From: an uncultured Bacteroidales bacterium
Lineage (GTDB): Bacteria > Bacteroidota > Bacteroidia > Bacteroidales > F082
Assembly (NCBI GenBank): GCA_946185535.1
Contig: CAMHJX010000019.1
Span: 1-63,421 of the forward strand
Direction: 5' to 3'
Length of the DNA: 63,421 nucleotides
Position 1 is the stretch's first letter. Every line of letters starts with the position of its first letter. This document shows, piece after piece, positions 1 through 6,620 of this stretch. The position numbers and the translations under genes were made by a program. The notes under the pieces were generated by a model that was not told the origin of the DNA, made no database searches, and saw only the letters and a list, made by a program, of their open reading frames with translations.

Positions 1-427
1 TCTCGCCCGAGAAATGGAGGTGCTTGCCCGCCATGTCGTGGTTGAAGTCCATCTTCACGTGCTTGTCGCCAATCTCACGGACAAGGCCCATGATCGGGCG
101 ACCGTCGGAGGTCTGCATCATCAGCTGGGCACCGACTTTCACCATGTCCATCAGCACATCGTTCTTCATAAACATGCTCTTGTCGAGGTCCATCACATAG
201 GCCTCATCGCGCTCACCGTAACCCTCTTCGGGGGTCAGGTGGAAGGCATAATGGTCGCCAGGCTCTTTGCCCATAAGGTTCTCCTCGAACTTGGGTAACA
301 GTTGATGCATGCCAAAGATGGCAACAAAGGGGTTCTCTTTCGTGGTCTCCTGAAGGATGGGACCGTTTTCGTCGTTTTCACGCAGGACGTAGGTCATCGT
401 GACGACAGCTTGATCTTGGATTTTCAT
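1..427 (-). CDS. slyD: SlyD/FKBP-type peptidyl-prolyl cis-trans isomerase (3' end outside window)
   Basis: Reading the minus strand from the ATG at 425-427 gives about 142 residues with no stop before the window edge, so the C-terminus is missing. The protein starts MKIQDQAVVTMTYVLREND, the short beta-rich FKBP beginning of SlyD. Around residues 68-85 it has EEGYGERDEAYV, which matches the SlyD flap region. Near residues 127-140 it has DFNHDMAGKHLHF, the second half of the split FKBP fold. SlyD proteins are cytoplasmic prolyl isomerases and chaperones with an insert-in-flap domain, often with a metal-binding His/Cys tail; whether that tail exists here cannot be seen. The upstream spacer (428-513) is filled with short direct repeats. 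The family call is firm. Confidence 0.85.
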   Translation of the reverse strand, partial: MKIQDQAVVTMTYVLRENDENGPILQETTKENPFVAIFGMHQLLPKFEENLMGKEPGDHYAFHLTPEEGYGERDEAYVMDLDKSMFMKNDVLMDMVKVGAQLMMQTSDGRPIMGLVREIGDKHVKMDFNHDMAGKHLHFSGE

Positions 428-438
428 AGTGTATTTGT

Positions 439-513
439 ATTTAAAGATTTAAGATTCAAAGATTTAAAAATTCAAAATTCCCAATTCAGCATTCAGCATT
501 CATAATTCAGCAT
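439..513. repeat. Low-complexity intergenic repeat (TTTAAAGATTCAAA and ATTCAGCATTCA types)
   Basis: The spacer between the slyD start and the 3' end of the VWA-like gene is built of near-tandem AT-rich words: AAGATTTAAGATTCAAAGATTTAAA, then ATTCAGCATTCAGCATTCA and another copy. Related strings occur at 34011-34095, 54002-54036 and, for the second type, 55384-55415. No coding potential is seen. Confidence 0.6.
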
Positions 514-2586
514 TCAATATGATCCAAACATTTTCCGTAGCAACCACTCTATTGCGGCCAAGCCAATAAGCACGAAGAAGATCCACTTGGAGTGAATCAG
601 GTCCTCGAAGCGGCTCTCATGGTGTTCAACGGAGGTGATGCGCGAATCATTGTGCAAGTCGGCAAAAAGTTGCTGCAACTCGCGAGCGGTATAGCAGTTT
701 CCGTTGGTCAGACGAGCAATGGTGCGCATCCGGTCGATGTCGGCGGTAAGCTGCTGAGCCTCAATGCCGATGGCCACCACGCTGAAGGTGCCGTTCACAT
801 TGATCTTGCGCTCGCCCATCTGCGCTTGTACCTTATATGTATACAAGCCTTCGGGTAGTAGGCCTGCGTTCAGTTCATAGTCGTGGTCGCGCTTCGAGAA
901 GGTGTAGTCGTAGGTCTCGCCTGTCAGTTTATTCTCGATTTGAATCGTCAAGTCGGGGTCGGTCACGAGTTCGTTGTTCGGGTTGCGCAACTCGGCGGTG
1001 ATGATGACAGGCTCGTTGCTGTAGTAGGTCTCCTTGGCATAGATGGCCGAGCCATCGTTGGCCGACAGCAACAAATATTTCAGCGTCTTGGAGAACATCT
1101 CGTCAAACACATCGTGGTTCTTGTTTTGGTAATACTCATACAGCCTCCAACGCCAAATGTTAGTACCATACAAGAAGGCCATCTTACGCCCATCATTGGC
1201 AAAGCTCAACAATGGCAGTCCCGACTTGATGCCCATCACCTCTTGTAGCAACAGGTCGTCGTGCGATTTCAAAGTGCTGATTTCCAGATGTGGCAAGGCC
1301 AAAGGCGGGTATTTCGCGATGAGTTGCTCCGACTTCGCATCGAAGGTGAAGGTCGAAAAGGCCGTGTTTTGGTGCGCCTTGACATCCATCAGGGTGTTGG
1401 TCGCGCCAGAATGCAAGGCAAAGACATTCTGCAACTTGCTTAACATATCGCGGTCGGTGTCGTTGCCAACGATGAAGAATACGGGCAATTTCACATTCTT
1501 GTCCAACTGTGTCTTCAAGGCATTGAAATCCGTTCGCGCCGAGGGTACCTGATGCAGGATAACCAGGTCGTAATTGCTGAACTCGGGCAAGTTCTCCTTG
1601 CCAAAGCAGAAGTCAACCTCATAGTTGTCGTTGAGCACACTGCGCAACGCACCCAAGTCGGGATGTGGCGAGGCTGCCACACAGAGCAGTTTGTATTTCT
1701 GGTCGAGCACCTCGACATAGATATGCCGCACATTATTGAGCAGTTGTTCCTCCTCGGCGATACCGCTCACCTCAATGTCGATGGCCATCACGCCTTTCTT
1801 GGTGGCATCAAGCATGAAGTCGATTTCCTTGGAAAAGCGATTGGAGGGAATCTCGATGTCGCGCTTCTCGATGAGGCGACCGCTTTCCTTGAGGGTCAGT
1901 TGGGCCTTGCGACCGGCCAAGTCGCGGGCAGCCACTGTTATGCGGATGGGGAATGTCGCACCGAGCGACACCACCTTATTATAATGCACGTTGCGGATGG
2001 CGAGGTCGGGATAGGACACCGTGTCGCCTAAAACCACAGTATGGATGGGGAACGGGAAGTTCTCCGCCACCAACTCCGGTTCGAAGCCACGGTTGTAGAT
2101 GCCATCGGAGAAGAGCAGCACTGCGCCCACATTGCGCTTGTAATATCTTCTGTCCAAGGTCTTTATAAGCGACGACAAGTCCGTCAGTTGGTCGGAGAAA
2201 TCGAGTTGCTCGAAATCACGGACTTCCTCACCAAAAAGGTATTCATCAACTTGAAAATCAGCGCTCAAGTCTTTCCTAAACTGCTCAAATTGGGTCTGGT
2301 AATCCTTTTTGTAATACACCGAATCCTTGCAAAGGACGACAGATGAAGAATTATCGTGGGCAAGAATAATCGTAGGCGTCTCCACCGAACTGAATTTCTG
2401 CCTTATCAGCGGGTTGAAAAGCAGCAACACCACCAATCCGACTATTAAGGTTCGTAGCGCAAACAAAATGACATTCAAGGCTTTGCCATAGTGTTGCTTC
2501 TTGTTTCGGAAATACAACACTGTAGTCGCCGCCAGACCAGCCAACAGCGATAAAGCCAACATCCATATTGGGATTCCGATATTCAT
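514..2586 (-). CDS. VWA-like integral membrane protein
   Basis: A 690-residue protein. Two hydrophobic segments at the N-terminus (about residues 7-25 and 38-61) and one near the C-terminus (about 667-683) bracket a large extracytoplasmic part. Residues about 72-190 resemble a von Willebrand factor A fold (IILAHDNSSSV, then VGAVLLFSDGIYNRG). A second alpha/beta segment around 300-400 (LLCVAASPHPDLGALR) resembles a class I glutamine amidotransferase-like fold without obvious catalytic residues. This arrangement is seen in uncharacterised Bacteroidota membrane proteins. The function is not known; a role in a surface or gliding-type complex would be a guess. It stands alone, upstream of slyD and downstream of the toxin-antitoxin pair. 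Confidence 0.75.
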   Translation of the reverse strand: MNIGIPIWMLALSLLAGLAATTVLYFRNKKQHYGKALNVILFALRTLIVGLVVLLLFNPLIRQKFSSVETPTIILAHDNSSSVVLCKDSVYYKKDYQTQFEQFRKDLSADFQVDEYLFGEEVRDFEQLDFSDQLTDLSSLIKTLDRRYYKRNVGAVLLFSDGIYNRGFEPELVAENFPFPIHTVVLGDTVSYPDLAIRNVHYNKVVSLGATFPIRITVAARDLAGRKAQLTLKESGRLIEKRDIEIPSNRFSKEIDFMLDATKKGVMAIDIEVSGIAEEEQLLNNVRHIYVEVLDQKYKLLCVAASPHPDLGALRSVLNDNYEVDFCFGKENLPEFSNYDLVILHQVPSARTDFNALKTQLDKNVKLPVFFIVGNDTDRDMLSKLQNVFALHSGATNTLMDVKAHQNTAFSTFTFDAKSEQLIAKYPPLALPHLEISTLKSHDDLLLQEVMGIKSGLPLLSFANDGRKMAFLYGTNIWRWRLYEYYQNKNHDVFDEMFSKTLKYLLLSANDGSAIYAKETYYSNEPVIITAELRNPNNELVTDPDLTIQIENKLTGETYDYTFSKRDHDYELNAGLLPEGLYTYKVQAQMGERKINVNGTFSVVAIGIEAQQLTADIDRMRTIARLTNGNCYTARELQQLFADLHNDSRITSVEHHESRFEDLIHSKWIFFVLIGLAAIEWLLRKMFGSY

Positions 2587-2617
2587 TTAGGGCTCAAATA
2601 TGTATTGCAAAAAAGCC

Positions 2618-2890
2618 TCACTTCTTGAAAAGCTTGGAATGTGACCCTACACGGACAAGTTTGATGGTGTCACCGCTTTTTTCAAACCAAATCAGAAGCA
2701 TATCGGGGCGAAGATGGGCTTCCAAATTATCCTTGTACTTGCCTTTAAGCGGATGTGTCAGATACGGATCGTATGGCAATGTGCCAGTTGTTGCAAGAAT
2801 ACCTAAAGCTGTCTCTAGAAGTTTTGTGTCAGAAGCAGAAAGTGCCTTGTAGTCCTTCTTGAATTGGGTTGACGATTCGAGGTTGTACAT
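2618..2890 (-). CDS. yafQ: YafQ-family type II toxin (mRNA interferase)
   Basis: A 90-residue basic protein of the RelE/ParE superfamily, YafQ branch. YafQ enzymes cleave mRNA at the ribosome and are held in check by a small DNA-binding antitoxin. Residues equivalent to the E. coli YafQ active site can all be found: His in THPLKG (about 46), His and Asp in EAHLRPD (about 59 and 63), and the near-terminal His in RVGSHSKLF (about 84). The catalytic set therefore looks intact. The start lies 3 nt after the stop of the antitoxin gene, the usual order. Family call is strong; the exact cleavage specificity cannot be read from sequence. Confidence 0.88.
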   Translation of the reverse strand: MYNLESSTQFKKDYKALSASDTKLLETALGILATTGTLPYDPYLTHPLKGKYKDNLEAHLRPDMLLIWFEKSGDTIKLVRVGSHSKLFKK

Positions 2891-2893
2891 GGG

Positions 2894-3097
2894 TCAGTTT
2901 CTGAGATAGTTCAACATATCCTGCAAGTTCGATGCCTTATAGGTTTTCCCAGACTTTACCTCCTCAATAGCCTTTATTGTTGTTGCATTAGGCTCGTCGT
3001 CCTTCAGAATCTTGAAAATTCCAAGACTCTCTATAAACTTGACGACAGCCTGTGCTGTCTTGTTGCGCTCATTATAGCTTAACGTTATTGTTGTCAT
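2894..3097 (-). CDS. Type II antitoxin of the YafQ-like pair
   Basis: A 67-residue protein starting MTTITLSYNERNKTAQAVV. The start at 3095-3097 was preferred over an upstream in-frame ATG (3145) because a good -7 element (TACTTTTG, minus strand, 3123-3130) lies between them. The N-terminal beta strand followed by helices fits a short antitoxin like those paired with YafQ toxins in Bacteroidota. The C-terminal half (TYKASNLQDMLNYLRN) would be the toxin-neutralising part. It is translationally coupled to the toxin (3-nt gap). Assignment rests on size, position and partner rather than a diagnostic motif. Confidence 0.78.
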   Translation of the reverse strand: MTTITLSYNERNKTAQAVVKFIESLGIFKILKDDEPNATTIKAIEEVKSGKTYKASNLQDMLNYLRN

Positions 3098-3122
3098 ATT
3101 GTTCACTTTTGTGTTTATGCTG

Positions 3123-3130
3123 CAAAAGTA
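3123..3130 (-). promoter_or_regulatory. -7 promoter element of the toxin-antitoxin pair
   Basis: TACTTTTGC on the minus strand matches the Bacteroidota -7 consensus TAnnTTTG and lies about 25 nt before the antitoxin ATG at 3097. Confidence 0.6.
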
Positions 3131-3251
3131 AGAAAAAATCTCCAAATCTTTCTTACCTCTCCGACTTCTTCGTCTATAGATACATTTTCATTTCAAAAAC
3201 ATCTGACGAAATAACCCGTCTATATCAGCCATAAAACGGTCTTTGTCAAAA

Positions 3252-3644
3252 TCAGTCACTTTTTTTTGGCACTTTCAAATTCTGAAAGGTATCGAGAACC
3301 TCTGAAGCAACTATTCTTTTTACTTCCTCGTCTTTTGCCGCCAACACCTTCTCATAATTCAATTTGATTTCTATTTCCAATGTCTTATGGCTGACAATCG
3401 GAATGGACCCAAAAGCCATTGTTTCCTTGTGCTCCGCATATCGAGGCCGACGAGGTTTAGAAAAATCATCATATACAGGTTCAACAACGATAAGTCCAAC
3501 AAGCATCTTTTCAATAGATTCACCATAATCATTTGATGCGACCAAATTGTTTGCCGCCTCCGACACTTCTTTTATCGCTTGCCTTTTTGATACGCTTTTC
3601 TCCCAAGAAATGCTAGAGTCAATTACACTAATTTTTAATTCCAT
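3252..3644 (-). CDS. Hypothetical protein, possibly Imm44-like immunity protein
   Basis: A 130-residue soluble protein, no signal peptide or membrane segment. It begins MELKISVIDSSISWEKS and contains NDYGESIEKMLVGLIVVEP and, near the C-terminus, LNYEKVLAAKDEEVKRIVASEVL. The order (YG-containing helix, hydrophobic strand, then a [LI]xY-x(4)-aaD-x-E-x(3)-[LI] pattern) recalls Imm44-type immunity proteins of polymorphic toxin systems, but the match is by eye and weak. It has its own -7 element (TACTTTTG, 3665-3672, minus) and a tandem palindromic operator just upstream (3700-3754). Its neighbours are a toxin-antitoxin pair and a phage-associated family, so an accessory role is plausible. Confidence 0.6.
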   Translation of the reverse strand: MELKISVIDSSISWEKSVSKRQAIKEVSEAANNLVASNDYGESIEKMLVGLIVVEPVYDDFSKPRRPRYAEHKETMAFGSIPIVSHKTLEIEIKLNYEKVLAAKDEEVKRIVASEVLDTFQNLKVPKKSD

Positions 3645-3664
3645 AATATTACTCCGTTTTGCGA

Positions 3665-3672
3665 CAAAAGTA
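3665..3672 (-). promoter_or_regulatory. -7 promoter element for the 130-residue hypothetical gene
   Basis: TACTTTTG on the minus strand, about 21 nt before the ATG at 3644; matches TAnnTTTG. Confidence 0.55.
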
Positions 3673-3699
3673 CAAATTTATTGAACAAAGCAGGTACTT

Positions 3700-3754
3700 T
3701 TTATCGTTTATAATCGACAAAAATACATTGTTTTCATCGATTATATTCGATAAA
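3700..3754. promoter_or_regulatory. Tandem palindromic operator (two TTATCG-N8-CGATAA sites)
   Basis: Two imperfect palindromes of the form TTATCG-N8-CGAYAA sit at 3701-3720 and 3734-3753, centres 33 bp apart (about three helical turns). Taken together, the 18-nt arms 3700-3717 and 3737-3754 form an inverted repeat with 16 of 18 positions matching. The array lies directly upstream of the -7 element for the 130-residue gene, in the position expected for a dimeric regulator. No obvious regulator gene is adjacent. Confidence 0.55.
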
Positions 3755-3824
3755 ATGCAACAACTTGCTCCACGGAACGCCAAAAGATTATTTGCTTTCA
3801 GGCTGTCAATGGTACAATCATTAG

Positions 3825-4628
3825 TCAATCGTGATAATCGCTGTCTTTCCATTCAAACTTCACCGTCGCGGGCACAAGGTATTTGCCTACCTTGTAGTCA
3901 ATGTTTGCCTTATGGGCCTGACTCAACTGGTAGCACCGTGGCACATAAAACATCTTTCCATCCTTGATGAAATGGGCACCCGTTTGATGAAAGCGAAAGG
4001 CGACATTTTTGGCGATACACTGCTCGCGAAGGGCAAGTATCCAATCGTAGTTGCATGGTCTTGCCTCAGCCCCCGACTCACCGCCTACCGACACTTCCTC
4101 TATCGTTTCATCGAGATAAGGGGTAATATCCATGGCTGTAATCAGCGGGGATGCAATAATGCTCTTGTGTTTGATGGGGAGCGACAAGAAAATGGGCAAA
4201 CGACAATCCGCCATCTCCTGATTCTCCACCGTACAACCCACGATGACATTGTCATAGCCATCGCCCCAGTCGTCGGGTACGCACTCCATGAAACGATCGA
4301 TGCGCTTGGTGAAAAAGAAAAACCAAAGGTCGCTCCGCTGCTTCATCATCTGCCAACATTCCGACCGCCATTCGTCCGCATCTTTTAGAAGAAAATCGGA
4401 GGTAAAACAGGTAAACACCAGTTTGCCGCTTTCAATCTTCCACGACTTGTCGCGCTTCCTCTTCATGGGGAGGTTGAAGTTGCCCGTCTTTCTGCATTCG
4501 CTGCTCGATATCTCGCTGCCGTACATCTCATCCTGGCGATACACATAGCAATACTTACACCCAGGACTTATCTTGGTGCAACCGTGCCATGGATTCCAGT
4601 CAGCGTATATTTCCCAATGCTCGGACAT
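3825..4628 (-). CDS. DUF5131 (phage Gp37/Gp68-like) radical-SAM-related protein
   Basis: A 267-residue protein beginning with the family signature: DWNPWHGCTKISPGCKYCY, giving Cys17, Cys24 and Cys27 in the cluster-binding arrangement of DUF5131 (Gp37Gp68) proteins. Further family features are FTKRIDRF in the middle and VGGESGAEARPC near residue 180-192, then FRFHQTGAHF. These proteins occur in phages and bacterial accessory regions and are distantly related to radical SAM enzymes; the reaction is not established. It is in the same orientation as the adjacent accessory genes and ends about 180 nt before the hypothetical gene at 3644. Confidence 0.82.
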   Translation of the reverse strand: MSEHWEIYADWNPWHGCTKISPGCKYCYVYRQDEMYGSEISSSECRKTGNFNLPMKRKRDKSWKIESGKLVFTCFTSDFLLKDADEWRSECWQMMKQRSDLWFFFFTKRIDRFMECVPDDWGDGYDNVIVGCTVENQEMADCRLPIFLSLPIKHKSIIASPLITAMDITPYLDETIEEVSVGGESGAEARPCNYDWILALREQCIAKNVAFRFHQTGAHFIKDGKMFYVPRCYQLSQAHKANIDYKVGKYLVPATVKFEWKDSDYHD

Positions 4629-4668
4629 AAAGTCTCACGAAAAGTCCACAAAAATAAGAAAAAAAGCC

Positions 4669-4676
4669 TACTTTTG
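4669..4676 (+). promoter_or_regulatory. -7 promoter element for the glycosyltransferase operon
   Basis: TACTTTTGC, matching TAnnTTTG, 17 nt before the ATG at 4693. It supports that start over the upstream in-frame ATG at 4573, which would read into the divergent DUF5131 gene. Confidence 0.6.
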
Positions 4677-4692
4677 CGGAAATTTTGAACGC

Positions 4693-5454
4693 ATGAACAC
4701 CCTCTCGGTCGTCATCATCACCTTCAACGAAGAGCAGAAAATCGCGCAATGCCTTGACTCCGTTAAGGATATTGCCGACGAGATTATCGTCGTTGACTCG
4801 CATTCCACTGATGCGACCGAGGCCATCTGCGACCGCTACGGCGTGAAGTTTTTCACCCAGGACTGGCTCGGCTACTCCGACCAGAAAAACCTCGCCGACG
4901 AACTCGCCACCTGCGACCTCATCTTCAGCATCGATGCCGATGAAGCCCTCTCGGACGAACTGAAACAGTCTATCAAAGCACTGAAAGACAAGGATATTGC
5001 CGAAAACGAGGTCTTTGCCATGAACCGTCTCAACAACTATTGCGGCCAATGGGTGAAGGGCTGCGGGCTTTATCCCGAGACCAAGATACGCATCTGGCGA
5101 CGCGGCTTCGCCGAGTGGGAAGGCATCATCCACGAATGGCTGAACTACAAGGCAACACCGAAGAAAACCCTGTTGCACGGCGACCTGCTGCACTATTCCT
5201 GGGACACGCCCGAAGCCTTCCGCAAGCAGCAGTTCCATTTCGCTGAGCTGGGCGCGCAGTCGTACTACGAACGCGGCAAGAAAACAGGCATCCTGCCATG
5301 GCTATTCAGCCCGAGCATCAACTTCATTCGCACCTATATAATAAAAGGCGGTTTCCTCTACGGCAAGACGGGATTCAGCATCTGCCGCACGATGATGCAG
5401 GCTAATAGGCATAAATACAATCTGTTAAGAGAGAAAATGAAACAAAACAAATAA
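4693..5454 (+). CDS. Family 2 glycosyltransferase (WaaE/KdtX-like)
   Basis: A 253-residue GT-A fold glycosyltransferase. It opens MNTLSVVIITFNEEQKIAQCLDS, the family 2 nucleotide-sugar binding start, and has the metal-binding motif SIDADEAL near residue 85-92. The WGRRG-like acceptor region (IWRRGFAEWEGIIHEW) and the short C-terminal amphipathic part (IRTYIIKGGFLYGKTGFSI) match WaaE-type enzymes that add a sugar to the lipopolysaccharide core. Likely acts on the cytoplasmic face of the inner membrane in LPS core synthesis, though the sugar and acceptor are not readable. It is followed 5 nt later by the tsaC-like gene, so the two are probably cotranscribed. Confidence 0.85.
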   Translation: MNTLSVVIITFNEEQKIAQCLDSVKDIADEIIVVDSHSTDATEAICDRYGVKFFTQDWLGYSDQKNLADELATCDLIFSIDADEALSDELKQSIKALKDKDIAENEVFAMNRLNNYCGQWVKGCGLYPETKIRIWRRGFAEWEGIIHEWLNYKATPKKTLLHGDLLHYSWDTPEAFRKQQFHFAELGAQSYYERGKKTGILPWLFSPSINFIRTYIIKGGFLYGKTGFSICRTMMQANRHKYNLLREKMKQNK

Positions 5455-5459
5455 GCATT

Positions 5460-6032
5460 ATGGAAGAAGCATTTGAACAAGAAGTGGAACGCACTGTGGC
5501 GGCGTTGAAAGCCGGAAAGACCATCCTCTACCCTACCGACACCATCTGGGGCGTGGGTTGCGACGCCACCAACAACAAGGCCTGCCTGCGCGTGTATGCC
5601 GTCAAGCAGAGGCCACTCAACAAGAGCCTCATCATCCTCGTCGATTCGGTGGAAAGGCTTCAAGATTATGTGGTTAACGTGCCCGCCATCGCCTACGACC
5701 TGATCAAGGGTGCCAAAAGTCCGCTGAGCATCATCTATCCCGAAAGCAAGAACTTGGCCAAGGCCGTTTCCGACGACAAGAGCATCTGCATCCGCGTGGT
5801 TGACAACGACTTCTGCAAGGAAGTCATTCGTCGCCTCGGGAAGCCCATCACCTCCACCTCGGCCAACCTAACCGGGCAACCTTCATCGATGATTTTCAGC
5901 GACATCTGCGATGAAATCAAAAACGAGGTCGATTACGTGGTGCAACTCTATCACGACAGCTTCTGCAAGCCCAAAAGCTCGACCATCATCAAGTTGAATG
6001 AGGATAATACTTTTGAGATTTTGAGACAATAA
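5460..6032 (+). CDS. tsaC: L-threonylcarbamoyladenylate synthase (TsaC/Sua5/YrdC family)
   Basis: A 190-residue protein of the YrdC fold. It shows the ATP/carbamoyl-binding N-terminal pattern GKTILYPTDTIWGVGCDA, KQRPLNKSLIILV, and the C-terminal GKPITSTSANLTGQPS. The enzyme makes threonylcarbamoyl-AMP from threonine, bicarbonate and ATP for the t6A modification at position 37 of ANN-decoding tRNAs. Length matches the short TsaC form without the extra Sua5 domain. It follows the glycosyltransferase by 5 nt, likely one transcript, although the two functions are unrelated. Confidence 0.93.
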   Translation: MEEAFEQEVERTVAALKAGKTILYPTDTIWGVGCDATNNKACLRVYAVKQRPLNKSLIILVDSVERLQDYVVNVPAIAYDLIKGAKSPLSIIYPESKNLAKAVSDDKSICIRVVDNDFCKEVIRRLGKPITSTSANLTGQPSSMIFSDICDEIKNEVDYVVQLYHDSFCKPKSSTIIKLNEDNTFEILRQ

Positions 6033-6057
6033 CATTATATATCAGAAAAAAACACGT

Positions 6058-6066
6058 TACGTTTTG
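6058..6066 (+). promoter_or_regulatory. Possible -7 element for the TonB-C gene
   Basis: TACGTTTTG, a near match to TAnnTTTG with one extra T, lies 26 nt before the ATG at 6093 and overlaps a small inverted repeat ACGTT-TTGC-AACGT (6059-6072). A second candidate, TACTTTTG, lies at 6008-6015 in the end of tsaC. Confidence 0.35.
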
Positions 6067-6092
6067 CAACGTTAACACAAAATACAAAACAA

Positions 6093-6539
6093 ATGAATAT
6101 AAAATCATTATTCGCATGCTTATTATTGCTCACGGCTTGTCTTTCCTATGCACATGCCCAACACGAAAGTGACTCCGTTGCTTTGACTACCGTAAAAGAG
6201 ATTGCAGCACCTGGTATTGACACAACCATTTATAACAATGTAGAAAAAATGCCGTCTTTTCCTGGGGGTGAATTTAAGATGTACGAATTCCTCGCCATGA
6301 ATATACGTTATCCACAACGAGCCAGAGAAGACGGCTACAGCGGCACTGTCTATGTCAGTTTCGTTGTCGAGCCCGATGGTAAGATAACCAATATTGAAGT
6401 TGCTAAAGGCGTGGGCGGAGGTTGCAGCGAAGAAGCCGTCCGTGTAGTCAAAATGATGCCGAACTGGATTCCCGGAGAGGCATTCGGAAAGAAAGTCAGG
6501 GTGACTTACACCTTACCTGTCAATTTCAGGTTGCAGTAA
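6093..6539 (+). CDS. Secreted TonB C-terminal domain protein
   Basis: A 148-residue protein with a signal peptide (MNIKSLFACLLLLTACLSYAHA, cut near residue 22) and then a lone TonB_C domain at about residues 52-148. Family features: MPSFPGGEFKMYEFLAMNIRYPQ, GTVYVSFVVEPDGKI, and the C-terminal VRVTYTLPVNFRL. It lacks the N-terminal membrane anchor and proline-rich spacer of a true energy transducer, so it is probably a periplasmic TonB-domain protein of the kind abundant in Bacteroidota. A Cys in the signal region (TACLS) makes a lipoprotein conceivable but the lipobox is poor. Function unknown. Confidence 0.8.
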   Translation: MNIKSLFACLLLLTACLSYAHAQHESDSVALTTVKEIAAPGIDTTIYNNVEKMPSFPGGEFKMYEFLAMNIRYPQRAREDGYSGTVYVSFVVEPDGKITNIEVAKGVGGGCSEEAVRVVKMMPNWIPGEAFGKKVRVTYTLPVNFRLQ

Positions 6540-6592
6540 AACTTATCAAATCAATTACGTCGCAATCAGAGAATGTGATAGAAAAAGTTGTG

Positions 6593-6600
6593 TAACTTTG
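6593..6600 (+). promoter_or_regulatory. -7 promoter element for the S41 peptidase
   Basis: TAACTTTGC matches TAnnTTTG. Its position excludes the upstream in-frame ATG at 6588 and supports the start at 6621. Confidence 0.6.
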
Positions 6601-6620
6601 CAGGCCAAAAAACTCGGCCT

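Noticed and set aside
3649-3852. A 67-residue minus-strand frame between the DUF5131 and 130-residue genes
   Set aside because: It covers the palindromic operator and a promoter, overlaps the end of DUF5131 and has no protein-like pattern.
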